A DNA stretch of 35,577 nucleotides from an uncultured Clostridia bacterium (GTDB taxonomy: Bacteria > Bacillota > Clostridia > UBA1381): assembly GCA_910585485.1 (NCBI GenBank), contig CAJUEZ010000019.1, forward strand, positions 1-35,577, in the 5' to 3' direction. This document shows positions 1 through 9,218 of the stretch, piece after piece; the first letter of the stretch is position 1; every line of letters starts with the position of its first letter. The translations under genes were made by a program, and so were the position numbers. The notes below the pieces were generated by a model that worked only from the letters and a program-made list of their open reading frames with translations, did no database searches and was not told where the DNA came from.

Positions 1-116
1 GTGAGGGAACTCTTTATATAAAAATTGCGCAGTTTGCCGGAAGTAAGAAGATGAATGTTGAGGATTATGCCAGAGGGCATGATATAGAAATAGGCGTTGT
101 TTTAGGACAGGAGTGA
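1..116 (+). CDS. fmt: Methionyl-tRNA formyltransferase, C-terminal end (partial)
   Basis: An open frame enters from the left edge (first full codon at base 3) and stops with TGA at 114-116, giving the last 37 residues of a protein. The tail contains GSKKMNVEDYARGHDIEIG and ends VVLGQE, which resembles the C-terminal domain of Fmt (pattern GKKRMSxEDFxRG...GxxLG). Fmt formylates initiator Met-tRNA. In Clostridia fmt often precedes the same zinc peptidase, rsmB and rlmN genes seen here, which supports the call. The stop lies 4 bases before the next ATG, and the next gene's Shine-Dalgarno (AGGAG, 108-112) is inside this frame, so the two are probably co-transcribed. Only the tail is visible, so the call rests on a short motif plus context. 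Confidence 0.75.
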   Translation, partial: EGTLYIKIAQFAGSKKMNVEDYARGHDIEIGVVLGQE

Positions 117-120
117 TATT

Positions 121-816
121 ATGCCTTACAATTATTTTTATTTTGACCCGACCTATATATTGGTCATAATCGCGTTTGCGCTGACGATGTTCGCGTCTTT
201 TGGAGTGCAATCGACTTTTAAAAAATATGATAAAGTATATAGTTCAAGAGGATTGACAGCAGCGGAGGCGGCAAGAAAAATACTTGACGCGAATGGACTG
301 CAGCATATAAGAATTGAACATGTCGCGGGTGATTTGACAGACCATTTCAGTCCCAAGGAGAATGTAATAAGACTTTCAGACGCAACCTATAATTCAAATT
401 CTGTGGCGGCGATAGGAGTTGCCGCGCATGAATGCGGGCATGCAGTGCAACATCAGGTGGGATATGTTCCAATAAGAATCCGAAACAGTATTGTGCCGTT
501 TGTAAATGTGAGTAATTGGCTTTCCATGCCGCTGTTTATAATAGGAATTATTATGGGTTCGTTTGGACTCGCGGTTGCCGGTGCGATTCTTTTCGGAATG
601 GTGCTTGTATTTCAGCTTGTGACACTTCCGACGGAGATTGACGCTTCAAAACGCGCAATGAGAACTTTAGAGGGCATGTATCTGTTAGATGGAGACGAAC
701 TTGTCGGAGCGAAAAAGACGCTTACGGCAGCAGCGATGACATATGTGGCAGCGGTAGCGTCAACAGCGCTTCAATTCCTGAGACTGTTAATGCTTGCTAA
801 CCGCAGGAGAGACTAA
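121..816 (+). CDS. Membrane zinc metallopeptidase, YugP family
   Basis: 231 residues. A hydrophobic helix lies at about 11-29 and two more at about 135-170, so this is an integral membrane protein. The zinc motif is HECGH (His103, Glu104, His107), inside AAHECGHAVQHQ, and a likely third ligand is in TEIDASKRAM (Glu172 or Asp174). This matches the YugP-like neutral zinc metallopeptidase family (Zn_peptidase_2), whose substrate is not established. A terminal basic stretch (ANRRRD) follows the last hydrophobic segment. The ATG has AGGAG 7 to 8 bases upstream. Its stop overlaps the rsmB start by one base (TAATG), indicating translational coupling. The location between fmt and rsmB is common in Clostridia. 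Family call is firm; biological role is unknown. Confidence 0.9.
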   Translation: MPYNYFYFDPTYILVIIAFALTMFASFGVQSTFKKYDKVYSSRGLTAAEAARKILDANGLQHIRIEHVAGDLTDHFSPKENVIRLSDATYNSNSVAAIGVAAHECGHAVQHQVGYVPIRIRNSIVPFVNVSNWLSMPLFIIGIIMGSFGLAVAGAILFGMVLVFQLVTLPTEIDASKRAMRTLEGMYLLDGDELVGAKKTLTAAAMTYVAAVASTALQFLRLLMLANRRRD

Positions 817-2075
817 TGGCTAATGCGAGAGAAACTGCCATGAAAGTTATATATGACGTTGAATTTAACGGCGCATATTCAAATATGGCATTAAAAAAAG
901 CGCTGAATCAAGGTTTGGAGAAGTGTGATAAAACGCTTGTGACAGCGCTTGTATACGGTGTTATTGACAAGAAAACAACTCTTGATTACATTATAAGTAA
1001 ATTTTCCAAGTTAAAGCTGAAAAAAATATCAAAATATATTCTTATAATTTTAAGAATGGGTATATATCAGATTATGTTCATGGATAAGATACCTGACAGC
1101 GCGGCAGTGAATGAAAGCGTAAAGCTTGCTAAAAAGTATGGACACGGCGCTTCAGCGGGATTTGTAAACGGTGTGTTGCGAAACGTGTCCAAAACGGACA
1201 TTGTATATCCTGATGACAAAACGGAATACTTGTCTGTCAGATATTCGTTTCCTACATGGATTTGTGAAAAGTGGATTAATGACTTTGGCTATGATTTCAC
1301 AGAGAAAATGATGGCAGCGTTTTCCGAACCGTCAAAGCTTACCGTGCGCCCAAATACACTGAGAATAACCGCCGAAAAACTATGCGAAAGACTTACGGAA
1401 CAAAATGTAGAGATTTTAGAACATAGCGGCTACATAATATGTCAGGGGTTTGACATATCAAATGACTCTCTTTATAAACAAGGATATTATACGGTTCAGG
1501 ATGCAGCTGCAATGCAGGCTGCTAAAGTGCTGTCACCCAAATCCGGTGACACTGTAATAGATATGTGTGCCGCGCCGGGCGGCAAGACAACGCATATGGC
1601 TGAACTCATGAGTAACAAGGGAAAAATTTACGCGTTTGATGTGCATGAGCATAAGATGGAACTGATAAAAAAGAATGCTCAAAGGTTGGGAATTACTATA
1701 ATAGAGCCGCATTTGTCAGACGGCACTGTGTTTAATAATAAGTACATGGAAATCGCGGATAAGGTTTTATGTGACGTTCCGTGCTCGGGTATGGGAATAA
1801 TACGTCGAAAACCCGAAATTAAGTGGAATAGGGAAGAAAATAGCAATCTTCCTCAGATTCAGAGAAAAATACTTGAAAACGCGTCAAAATATTTAAAATG
1901 CGGCGGAGAAATTGTATATTCCACATGCACTGTGGAAAAAGAGGAAAACGAGATGATTACAGGGGAATTCTTAAAAGAGAATCCAAGTTTCGAGAAAATG
2001 TATGAGAAAACTTTTTATCCGCATATAGACGATACAGATGGTTTTTATATCTGTAAAATGAGAAGGAATAAGTAA
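816..2075 (+). CDS. rsmB: 16S rRNA (cytosine-967 C5)-methyltransferase RsmB
   Basis: 419 residues, normal length for the family. It uses S-adenosylmethionine to methylate C967 of 16S rRNA. The N-terminal part (about 1-130) is the NusB-like RNA-binding domain. The C-terminal Rossmann methyltransferase carries the SAM-binding motif DMCAAPGGKT (249-258), DVPCSGMG (320-327, Cys323) and YSTCTVEKEENE with Cys371. Cys371 is the position of the nucleophile in the E. coli enzyme and Cys323 assists product release. Both ends overlap neighbours by one base (TAATG), so it is translated as part of the fmt-rlmN operon. Nothing unusual is seen in the sequence. Confidence 0.95.
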   Translation: MANARETAMKVIYDVEFNGAYSNMALKKALNQGLEKCDKTLVTALVYGVIDKKTTLDYIISKFSKLKLKKISKYILIILRMGIYQIMFMDKIPDSAAVNESVKLAKKYGHGASAGFVNGVLRNVSKTDIVYPDDKTEYLSVRYSFPTWICEKWINDFGYDFTEKMMAAFSEPSKLTVRPNTLRITAEKLCERLTEQNVEILEHSGYIICQGFDISNDSLYKQGYYTVQDAAAMQAAKVLSPKSGDTVIDMCAAPGGKTTHMAELMSNKGKIYAFDVHEHKMELIKKNAQRLGITIIEPHLSDGTVFNNKYMEIADKVLCDVPCSGMGIIRRKPEIKWNREENSNLPQIQRKILENASKYLKCGGEIVYSTCTVEKEENEMITGEFLKENPSFEKMYEKTFYPHIDDTDGFYICKMRRNK

Positions 2076-3097
2076 TGATAGATTTAAAAGATTTTGAATA
2101 CGATGAGTTAATTGAATATCTTCAATCTATTGGCGAAAAGAAATTCAGAGCCGAACAGATTTTTTCGTGGCTGCATAAGGGAGCGGAAAGTTATGGCGAA
2201 ATGACAAACCTTTCAAAAATTACCCGTGAAAAGCTTGAAAAAGACACATATGTTTCCACTCTTAAAATACGTGAAAAATATGTTTCAAGGATAGACGGAA
2301 CTGTAAAATACTTGTTCGAACTGCCTGACGGAAACTGTATTGAAAGCGTTGTAATGCGTTATCATCACGGACTTACTATTTGCATTTCAAGTCAGGTTGG
2401 ATGCAGAATGGGATGCCGTTTCTGCGCCTCGACGATAGGAGGACTATACAGAAGCCTTACGGCGGGAGAAATTTTGAATCAGGTGATTTTTGCGCAGAAG
2501 GATATAGGCGAGAGAATAAGCAATATAGTTATGATGGGCATAGGAGAGCCGCTGGATAATTTTGAAAATGTCGTTAAGTTTCTGCATAACGTAAATCATG
2601 AAAAGGGGCTTAATATAGGTTATAGGCATATATCACTCTCAACATGCGGAGTAGTGCCTATGATATATAAATTGGCAGAGGAAAAAATCCCTATTACTCT
2701 CACAATTTCGCTCCACGCTCCAAACGATGCGATAAGGGACAGCATAATGCCGGTTAATCACAAATATAAGATTGCCGAACTGTTAGAAGCGTGCAGGGAG
2801 TATGCCGGTATCACCGGCAGAAGAATAAGCTTTGAATATTCTCTTATTCATGGAGTTAATGACAGCATGGAAAACGCAAAAGAACTTGCGAATCTCGTTA
2901 GGGATTTGCACAGTCATATAAATTTAATACCTGTAAATAAGGTAGAGGAAAGAAATTTCGAAAAAGGAAGCGGAAAAGAGATAAAAGCGTTTCAGGAAAA
3001 ACTAACGTCATTAGGCATAAACGCAACGGTCAGAAGGGAACTTGGTTCTGATATATCAGCTTCCTGTGGACAATTAAGAAAAAAAGTGTTAAAATAA
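2075..3097 (+). CDS. rlmN: Dual-specificity 23S rRNA/tRNA adenine-C2 methyltransferase RlmN
   Basis: 340 residues. A radical-SAM enzyme that methylates C2 of A2503 in 23S rRNA and A37 of some tRNAs. The cluster motif is CRMGCRFC (Cys110, Cys114, Cys117). The two mechanistic cysteines are also present: Cys103, seven residues before the cluster as in E. coli, and the methyl-carrying Cys331 in SASCGQLR near the C-terminus. Having both argues for RlmN itself; the resistance enzyme Cfr belongs to the same superfamily, but length and operon context fit RlmN. The ATG overlaps the rsmB stop by one base. A 54-base gap follows before prpC, with no clear terminator or promoter. Confidence 0.95.
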   Translation: MIDLKDFEYDELIEYLQSIGEKKFRAEQIFSWLHKGAESYGEMTNLSKITREKLEKDTYVSTLKIREKYVSRIDGTVKYLFELPDGNCIESVVMRYHHGLTICISSQVGCRMGCRFCASTIGGLYRSLTAGEILNQVIFAQKDIGERISNIVMMGIGEPLDNFENVVKFLHNVNHEKGLNIGYRHISLSTCGVVPMIYKLAEEKIPITLTISLHAPNDAIRDSIMPVNHKYKIAELLEACREYAGITGRRISFEYSLIHGVNDSMENAKELANLVRDLHSHINLIPVNKVEERNFEKGSGKEIKAFQEKLTSLGINATVRRELGSDISASCGQLRKKVLK

Positions 3098-3151
3098 TAT
3101 TATTATTTAGACATTAGTATAAAATTCATAAAAGGCGAGGTGATTTTGAAT

Positions 3152-3895
3152 ATGCTGTATGGTGCGATTACCGATATAGGAATGCGCAGAAGAATAAATG
3201 AAGACAATTATTATGTAAATGATAATGAAGCGTTTCCGTATGCGATTGTCGCTGACGGAATGGGCGGACATCAGGCCGGTGAAATAGCCAGTATGATGGT
3301 TGTTGATATAATAGAGAATCACTTAAATAAAAATTTGATTGAAACGCTTGATTATGTGGAAGCGGGAGAAGTTATAAGGCAGGCATTTATATCCGCGAAC
3401 AGTATCATATACAATTACGCGAAAGATCATTATAAAATAATGGGAATGGGCACAACAGCTACGCTTGCTATGATTTATGGAAACAAGATAATAACCGCGC
3501 ATGTGGGAGATTCGAGAGCGTATATGTTAGGCGATGACATAGTGCAGATTACAAAAGATCACTCATACGTGCAGGAACTTGTATCAAGAGGCGAGATAAG
3601 CAAGGAAATGGCTAAGCATCATCCGAAAAAGAACTACATAACACGCGCTATGGGCGCGGAGGACACGGTTAAAGTGGATATTACCATAAAACCGTATAAT
3701 GGTGAAACGATTATTCTTTGCAGTGATGGACTTACAAATTTTGTTGAAGACGATGAGATTATGGAATATGTGAAGAAAGAAAATACGTTACAGAAAAGTT
3801 CTGAGGAACTTGTCGCGTTAGCGAATGAGCGCGGCGGCGGAGATAACATAACGATTGTGGCTTTTGAAAAGGAGAAAAATGAAAATGAACAGTGA
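3152..3895 (+). CDS. prpC: PP2C-family serine/threonine phosphatase (PrpC/Stp)
   Basis: 247 residues from the ATG at 3152. It removes phosphate from Ser/Thr of proteins phosphorylated by the kinase encoded next. PP2C motifs run in order: RRRINEDNYY, VADGMGGHQAGE, GTTATLA, HVGDSRAY, CSDGLTN and GGGDNITIV, with the metal-binding aspartates in NED, ADGMGG, SDGLTN and GGDN. Start choice: a longer frame begins with GTG at 3140, but the Shine-Dalgarno GAGGTGAT (3137-3144) overlaps it; the ATG at 3152 is 7 bases downstream of the signal and gives the usual short N-terminus (MLYGAITDIG). The kinase start lies inside the 3' end of this gene. Confidence 0.93.
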   Translation: MLYGAITDIGMRRRINEDNYYVNDNEAFPYAIVADGMGGHQAGEIASMMVVDIIENHLNKNLIETLDYVEAGEVIRQAFISANSIIYNYAKDHYKIMGMGTTATLAMIYGNKIITAHVGDSRAYMLGDDIVQITKDHSYVQELVSRGEISKEMAKHHPKKNYITRAMGAEDTVKVDITIKPYNGETIILCSDGLTNFVEDDEIMEYVKKENTLQKSSEELVALANERGGGDNITIVAFEKEKNENEQ

Positions 3896-5963
3896 TAATT
3901 TAGTTGGAATAACACTTGGAAATAGATATGATATGCTTGAAAAAATCGGAACAGGAGGAATGGCGACTGTATACAAAGCTAAAGATACTCTTTTAAATCG
4001 TTTTGTCGCTATAAAAATTCTTCGTGATTCTTTGGAGGATGAAAAGCAGGTAGTTTCAAACTTTATAAAGGAGGCTCAGTCATCTGCGAGTTTGGTACAC
4101 AATAATATTGTGTCTGTATATGATGTCGGGGAAGAAAACGGTCTCAACTATATGGTTATGGAGTATGTTGACGGTATTACGCTAAAGGAATACATAAAGC
4201 ATAAGGGAGCTCTGCCGTGGCAGGAAGCTTGTGATTTTGCGATACAGATAGGACAAGGAATCGGCGAGGCGCACTCTATAAACATAATACACCGTGATAT
4301 TAAGCCTCAGAATATACTGATGACCAAGGATAAAACTCTTAAAGTTACAGATTTTGGTATAGCCAGAGCCGTCGCGGGGGAAACCACGGTTGTAGGCGGA
4401 AGCGCGTTAGGGTCTGTTCACTATATTTCACCTGAACAGGCGAGAGGCGGTTTTACAGACGATAGAAGTGATATATATTCACTGGGAATAGTTTTGTACG
4501 AGATGCTGACAGGTAAAGTGCCGTTTGACGGTGATACAGCCGTAAGCGTGGCTCTGATGCACCTTGAGAAAGAACCTGTTAATGTAAAGTGTGTAAATCT
4601 TGATATACCCACAGATTTAGCGTATGTAACAATGAAATCAATTTCAAAGGAGCAGAGAGCGAGATACCAAAATGTGCAGGAACTTGTTGACGACTTGCAT
4701 GCGGTGCTTGCCGATGAGCCTTTGCCAAGCCGCGAGGAAATGTACAGAAAGAGCGTGCAGGAAAATGATGATATAGACGTATCTGAAGTTGAGGATGACT
4801 TTGATGAAGACGATTTAGATGTGCCGGAAATACTTTCGGATAACTATTCCGACAATGAAAATCAAAGAATCAGAACAAAGCGCAAGGAAGAAGTTAAAAA
4901 GAAAAGCAAAAACAAGAAAAAAGAAGATAGAATAGCTATTGTTTTAGGCATATCAACAGTTGTGGTTATCGCGTTGATAGCTATGGGAATTATATTCTTT
5001 ATAAATGGCGGCAAAAATGTCACCGTACCCGATTTTACAAATATGACAGTTGAACAGGCTATGTCAGAAGCAAAAAGAGTAGGGGTGCAGCTTGAGGAAG
5101 AGTATTCTCTGTCTGACACGATTGAAGAGAATCATATAATATCTCAGGACCCGGAGGCAAGAAAAGTTGTTAAAAAGAACGAGAAGATAAAAATTGTCGT
5201 TTCCATAGGCTCTTCAGGAGGTAATATAGCCGCGCCTGATTTGTCAAATAGGACTGTTGAAGAAGCGATTGAAATTATTTTAGCCGCTGACCTTAAGTAT
5301 TTCATTGTTGAGGAAGATTCTGCCGAAAAGAAAGCCGGCGAGATAATAAGACAGACTCCTTTGGCAGGAACAAAGATGAACAAAGACGATATTATTACTC
5401 TTCATGTAAGCAAAGGTAAAAATTCACAGCCGACACCGGGAAAGCAGGTAAGCGTACCGAGTGTTGTAGGATTAAGCATTGACCATGCAGAAACGATACT
5501 AAGCAAAAACGGACTGAGCATAGGAAACGTGCTGCGCGCACCATCGTCCTCGACTGAAGGAACAATAATACGTCAAACTCCGGAGGTAGGAAAAACAACA
5601 ACAGAAGGTTCTCGAGTGGATATTGTTGTGGCTAAAAAAGAAGAGAGCAGTCAGCAGACGGAGAAGCCGTCGGCTACAGAAGCGCCATCCAATAATGAGT
5701 CGAACGGAAATGGCGGCAATAATGATGACACACCGCCGGTAACACAGAAAAAAACAGTTTCCTTCAAGATTCCTGATGATGCGGGTGAAAGCGTTTCTGT
5801 TGAAATAGTCGCAAACGGACGCACAATTCATAGCGCTGTTCATTCTAAGTCAGACGGTGTTGTTTCCGTTGACATAATGCCGTCAAGCGGAGCGGGAACT
5901 GTTGAGGTTCAGGCTTATATGGACGGAGTCAACACAAGCAGCATCAATGTGAATTTTGATTAA
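3879..5963 (+). CDS. prkC: PASTA-domain Ser/Thr protein kinase PrkC
   Basis: 694 residues. A membrane sensor kinase; in Firmicutes PrkC responds to muropeptides through extracellular PASTA domains and phosphorylates targets including RsgA. The kinase domain (about 17-290) has GTGGMATVYKA, catalytic Lys46, HRDIKPQN (138-145), DFG (158-160) and SPEQ. An acidic stretch and then a Lys-rich stretch precede one membrane helix (about 351-374). Three PASTA repeats follow (about 378-443, 446-513, 520-586; VTVPDF, IAAPDL and VSVPSV starts). A Ser/Glu/Asn-rich linker and a short beta-rich C-terminal segment (about 625-694) end the protein. The start overlaps prpC by 17 bases; GGAG (3871-3874) serves ATG 3879 or ATG 3885, which I cannot separate. 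Confidence 0.93.
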   Translation: MKMNSDNLVGITLGNRYDMLEKIGTGGMATVYKAKDTLLNRFVAIKILRDSLEDEKQVVSNFIKEAQSSASLVHNNIVSVYDVGEENGLNYMVMEYVDGITLKEYIKHKGALPWQEACDFAIQIGQGIGEAHSINIIHRDIKPQNILMTKDKTLKVTDFGIARAVAGETTVVGGSALGSVHYISPEQARGGFTDDRSDIYSLGIVLYEMLTGKVPFDGDTAVSVALMHLEKEPVNVKCVNLDIPTDLAYVTMKSISKEQRARYQNVQELVDDLHAVLADEPLPSREEMYRKSVQENDDIDVSEVEDDFDEDDLDVPEILSDNYSDNENQRIRTKRKEEVKKKSKNKKKEDRIAIVLGISTVVVIALIAMGIIFFINGGKNVTVPDFTNMTVEQAMSEAKRVGVQLEEEYSLSDTIEENHIISQDPEARKVVKKNEKIKIVVSIGSSGGNIAAPDLSNRTVEEAIEIILAADLKYFIVEEDSAEKKAGEIIRQTPLAGTKMNKDDIITLHVSKGKNSQPTPGKQVSVPSVVGLSIDHAETILSKNGLSIGNVLRAPSSSTEGTIIRQTPEVGKTTTEGSRVDIVVAKKEESSQQTEKPSATEAPSNNESNGNGGNNDDTPPVTQKKTVSFKIPDDAGESVSVEIVANGRTIHSAVHSKSDGVVSVDIMPSSGAGTVEVQAYMDGVNTSSINVNFD

Positions 5964-5984
5964 TTGTTTAAGTCAGAGGATTAT

Positions 5985-6848
5985 ATGGTAGGAACTATAA
6001 TTAAAGGTATCGGAGGCTTTTACTATGTAAAGGTCTCCGATAAGATATATGAATGCAAGGCGAGAGGTGTTTTTCGTAAGGAAAAAATAACACCTATGAT
6101 AGGCGATAAGGTAAAAATTGAGCTTAACGGTGAAAAGGGGAGTATCGCAGAGATTTTGCCGCGGAGCTCTTTTCTTGTGAGACCGCCGGTTGCGAATGTT
6201 GACACTATGATGCTTGTAGTTGCGGCATCTTCTCCGGAACCTAATTTATTTCTTATTGACAAGATGTTGACGTATGCGGAAATGAATAATATACTGCCGG
6301 CTGTATGCATAAACAAGACGGACTTGGAACGTCGTGAAGATATAAAAAAGACTTATCAAAAAGCCGGATATGAAGTGTTTTCCGTAAGCGCGGAAAGCGG
6401 TGAAGGAATTGGAGAGATTTTAGCGTATCTGCAAGGCAAGACAACCGCCTTTGCCGGCCTTTCCGGTGTGGGTAAATCCAGTCTTCTCAGTATAGTAACA
6501 GAGGACAAGCTTGAAGTCGGAAGCGTGTCTGAGAAGATTCAGCGCGGAAAACATACAACACGTCACGTTGAATTGTTTGAGTTAAAAAGCGGGGGATTTG
6601 TTCTTGATACTCCGGGATTTAGCTCACTTGAAATTGAGGGGATTGCCGCCGATGATTTGTGGCGATTCTTTCCTGAGATGTCAGATTCACAAAATAAATG
6701 CCGTTTTCGGTCGTGCTCACACATAAACGAGCCTGACTGCTTTGTCAAGGGAAAAGTAGATGATGGAGAAATGGCTTTATCGCGTTATGAAAGTTATGTT
6801 CAGATGTATAGTAAACTCAAATCAGTAAAGGAGTGGGAAAAGAAATGA
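5985..6848 (+). CDS. rsgA: Ribosome small-subunit biogenesis GTPase RsgA
   Basis: 287 residues. A circularly permuted GTPase that checks late 30S assembly. An OB-fold (about 1-65) is followed by permuted GTPase motifs: NKTD (G4, 110-113), SAESGEG (G5), GLSGVGKSS (G1, 158-166), and DTPG (G3, 208-211). A zinc knuckle near the end has Cys239, Cys244, His246 and Cys252, the E. coli spacing. Start choice: the frame opens with TTG at 5964 directly after the prkC stop, but GAGG (5976-5979) sits 5 bases before ATG 5985, giving MVGTIIKGIG, so ATG is preferred. The gene follows prkC as in Bacillus, where RsgA (CpgA) is a PrkC substrate. Its stop overlaps the rpe start (ATGA). Confidence 0.95.
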   Translation: MVGTIIKGIGGFYYVKVSDKIYECKARGVFRKEKITPMIGDKVKIELNGEKGSIAEILPRSSFLVRPPVANVDTMMLVVAASSPEPNLFLIDKMLTYAEMNNILPAVCINKTDLERREDIKKTYQKAGYEVFSVSAESGEGIGEILAYLQGKTTAFAGLSGVGKSSLLSIVTEDKLEVGSVSEKIQRGKHTTRHVELFELKSGGFVLDTPGFSSLEIEGIAADDLWRFFPEMSDSQNKCRFRSCSHINEPDCFVKGKVDDGEMALSRYESYVQMYSKLKSVKEWEKK

Positions 6849-7474
6849 TACTTTCGCCATCTATATTGGCAGCGGATTTTGGCGTGCTTGCCGAACAAAT
6901 AAAAAGGGCGGAAAATGCGGGAGCAAAATGGCTTCATATCGATGTAATGGACGGCCATTTTGTGCCGAATATATCATTTGCAATGCCTGTTATAAGGTCC
7001 ATACGAAAATATACTAATATGTATTTTGATGTGCATCTTATGATAAGTGAGCCTGAACGTTATATAAATGATTTTATAGACGCGGGCGCAGACGGAGTAA
7101 CTTTCCATATTGAAGCAACGAAAAATCCTGACGAGTGCGTTCAAATGATAAAAAAGAGAGGTAAAAAGGCGGGAATATCGTTAAATCCTGCCACACCTGT
7201 TTCTGATATAGAAGCGTACTTTGATAAGGTTGATATGGTGCTTGTGATGAGTGTTGAACCGGGATATGGCGGACAGACATATATTGAAAGCGTGAATGAA
7301 AAGATAAGATACATAAGAAATAAAATGGGCGCTGAATTTAATATTGAGGTAGATGGCGGTATAACCGCGGATAATATTGACTCAGTTCTTAAAGAGGGCG
7401 CTAACATAATTGTCGCGGGCACAGCGGTGTTTAATGACGATATTGAAGGCTCGGTAAAGGGACTGTTAAGATGA
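6845..7474 (+). CDS. rpe: Ribulose-phosphate 3-epimerase
   Basis: 209 residues, a TIM barrel that interconverts ribulose 5-phosphate and xylulose 5-phosphate in the pentose phosphate pathway. It starts MILSPSILAADF. The metal and catalytic residues are His31 and Asp33 (HIDVMDGHFVPN), His64 (DVHLMI) and Asp170 (EVDGGI). The phosphate-binding loops VEPGYGGQ and VAGTAVF are also present. Start choice: an upstream GTG at 6833 overlaps the GGAG signal itself (6830-6833), so ATG 6845, 11 bases after it and overlapping the rsgA stop by 4, is preferred. It overlaps thiN by 4 bases (ATGA). Confidence 0.96.
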   Translation: MILSPSILAADFGVLAEQIKRAENAGAKWLHIDVMDGHFVPNISFAMPVIRSIRKYTNMYFDVHLMISEPERYINDFIDAGADGVTFHIEATKNPDECVQMIKKRGKKAGISLNPATPVSDIEAYFDKVDMVLVMSVEPGYGGQTYIESVNEKIRYIRNKMGAEFNIEVDGGITADNIDSVLKEGANIIVAGTAVFNDDIEGSVKGLLR

Positions 7475-8082
7475 ACAGAGCGGTAATAATCGGTAACGGT
7501 GATGTAAAGGATTATCGTTATTTAAAGGAAAAAATACACGATACTGATTTTATTATATGCGCTGACGGAGGATATAATCATGCTTCTGCAATGGGGATAA
7601 AACCCAATGTTTTACTCGGCGATTTTGACAGCGCTGAAGATTATGAAAAAGTCGCGGATAGGATAGAATATCCGAAGAGGAAAGACTTCACAGACGGAGA
7701 ATTAGCCGTTATGTACGCTGTGGAACACGGATATAACGATGTGGTTCTGATTGCTATGACAGGTGACAGACTTGACCATACAATAGTGGATATTCTTCTT
7801 TTAATGAAGTGTAAAAACGGTGTGTTAATAGATGATAACAATGAAATTTATCTTCTGCGTGATGAAATTGAAATAAGCGGAAGAAAAGGGCAGACGGTGT
7901 CAATAATTCCAATAAACGGCAACGTGCAGGGCATAAGCACAACAGGACTTGAATACCCGCTTTGTGATGAAACTTTGTATTTTGCGTCAAGCCGCGGAAT
8001 AAGTAATGTTATGCTTGATGAAAAATGTAAAATATCCATAAAAAAAGGAATGGCTTTGGTAATAAAGGTGGAGAAAATATGA
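7471..8082 (+). CDS. thiN: Thiamine pyrophosphokinase
   Basis: 203 residues. Transfers pyrophosphate from ATP to thiamine to make thiamine diphosphate. The N-terminal catalytic part has CADGGYNHA, PNVLLGDFDS and KDFTDGELAVMYA (the Asp-rich Mg-ATP site), then MTGDRLDH. The C-terminal beta domain has the thiamine-binding pattern SIIPINGNVQGISTTGLEYPL and SRGISN. It closes the rpe-thiN pair typical of the prkC cluster and overlaps both neighbours by 4 bases (ATGA). Nothing odd is seen. Confidence 0.94.
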   Translation: MNRAVIIGNGDVKDYRYLKEKIHDTDFIICADGGYNHASAMGIKPNVLLGDFDSAEDYEKVADRIEYPKRKDFTDGELAVMYAVEHGYNDVVLIAMTGDRLDHTIVDILLLMKCKNGVLIDDNNEIYLLRDEIEISGRKGQTVSIIPINGNVQGISTTGLEYPLCDETLYFASSRGISNVMLDEKCKISIKKGMALVIKVEKI

Positions 8083-9218
8083 ATAAAGAAATGATTTATC
8101 TTGATAACGCGGCTACAACTCAGCCATCTCGCGCGGCGGTGGAGGCTATGATTAAAGCGGGAGAATGTTTTGGCAATCCGTCATCACTTCATGGACTTGG
8201 CTTAGAAGCTGAAAAATTAGTTGAGGAAAGTCGTAAATCAATAGCGGAAAAACTCGGTGTAGACAGTAAGAATATATTATTCACGTCCGGCGGAACTGAG
8301 GCTAATAATGCCGCCATATTTGGTGTTGCCAACGCTCGTCATAAAATAGGCGCAAAGGTTGTAACGTGCAAGACGGAGCATCCGTCAGTGCTGGAAAGTT
8401 TCAGATATCTTGAAAGTCAGGGTTTTACGGTAGAATATATTGAAGTGAATAAAGATGGAATTATAGACCTTGATATGCTTTATGAGTTTCTTGATATGGA
8501 GACTACTCTTATAAGCGTAATGCATGTGAATAATGAAACGGGAGTTATACAGCCGATTGAAAAAATAAGGGAGATTATGCTTGAGAAATCGCCTTATGCG
8601 CATCTTCATTCTGATTGCGTTCAGTCGTTTGGCAAAATTGATGTAAAACCTAAAAAAATGGGCGCTGACTTGGTAAGTATAAGCGCGCATAAAATTCATG
8701 GATATAAAGGCGCAGGGGCATTATACGTTTCGGATATGCGTATGATACGTCCTATGCTTTTTGGAGGTGAGCAGCAAAATGAGATGCGCCCCGGCACTGA
8801 AAATGTGGGCGGAATACTGGCATTTGGCGCAGCTGCCAAGGAATGTGACGGTGATAATTCAAATTTAATATTGCTAAGAAACGCAATGAAGGAAAAATTG
8901 TCTCAGATACCCGATATTAAAATAAACGGTTCTGATGAGTTTAATTCGGGGAGTGTGCTTAACGTTTCCTTCAAGGGAATAAAAGCCGAGATACTGCTTC
9001 ACGCTCTTGAAGCGAGAGGCGTATATGTTTCAACGGGTGCGGCTTGTTCAAGCCATAAACCGCAGCCGAGCCATGTTCTGTCAGCTATGGGACTCGATAA
9101 AAATGAAATAGGCGGCTCGGTAAGAATAAGTTTTGACCGTCTCACAACTATGGAAGATGTTATAAAAGCCGCGGAGATTATGAAGGAAGAAGCGGCATCA
9201 ATAAGGAGATACATGTAA
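8079..9218 (+). CDS. Cysteine desulfurase (NifS/IscS class), partner of ThiI
   Basis: 379 residues, a PLP enzyme that takes sulfur from cysteine as a persulfide. Visible motifs: YLDNAATTQP at the N-terminus, FTSGGTEANN, HVNNETG, the PLP lysine in SAHKIHGYKG (Lys205) and the persulfide cysteine in STGAACSSHKPQPSH (Cys323). It is immediately followed by thiI with no gap, and no iscU or suf scaffold is present. In Bacillus a NifS-like enzyme (NifZ) next to ThiI supplies sulfur for 4-thiouridine, so I infer the same dedicated role. ATG 8079 has GGTGGAG 5 bases upstream and overlaps thiN by 4 bases. Confidence 0.93.
   Translation: MNKEMIYLDNAATTQPSRAAVEAMIKAGECFGNPSSLHGLGLEAEKLVEESRKSIAEKLGVDSKNILFTSGGTEANNAAIFGVANARHKIGAKVVTCKTEHPSVLESFRYLESQGFTVEYIEVNKDGIIDLDMLYEFLDMETTLISVMHVNNETGVIQPIEKIREIMLEKSPYAHLHSDCVQSFGKIDVKPKKMGADLVSISAHKIHGYKGAGALYVSDMRMIRPMLFGGEQQNEMRPGTENVGGILAFGAAAKECDGDNSNLILLRNAMKEKLSQIPDIKINGSDEFNSGSVLNVSFKGIKAEILLHALEARGVYVSTGAACSSHKPQPSHVLSAMGLDKNEIGGSVRISFDRLTTMEDVIKAAEIMKEEAASIRRYM

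Noticed and set aside
5964..5984. TTG start for rsgA directly after the prkC stop
   Set aside because: No ribosome site at a usable distance; ATG 5985 has GAGG 5 bases upstream and the expected N-terminus.
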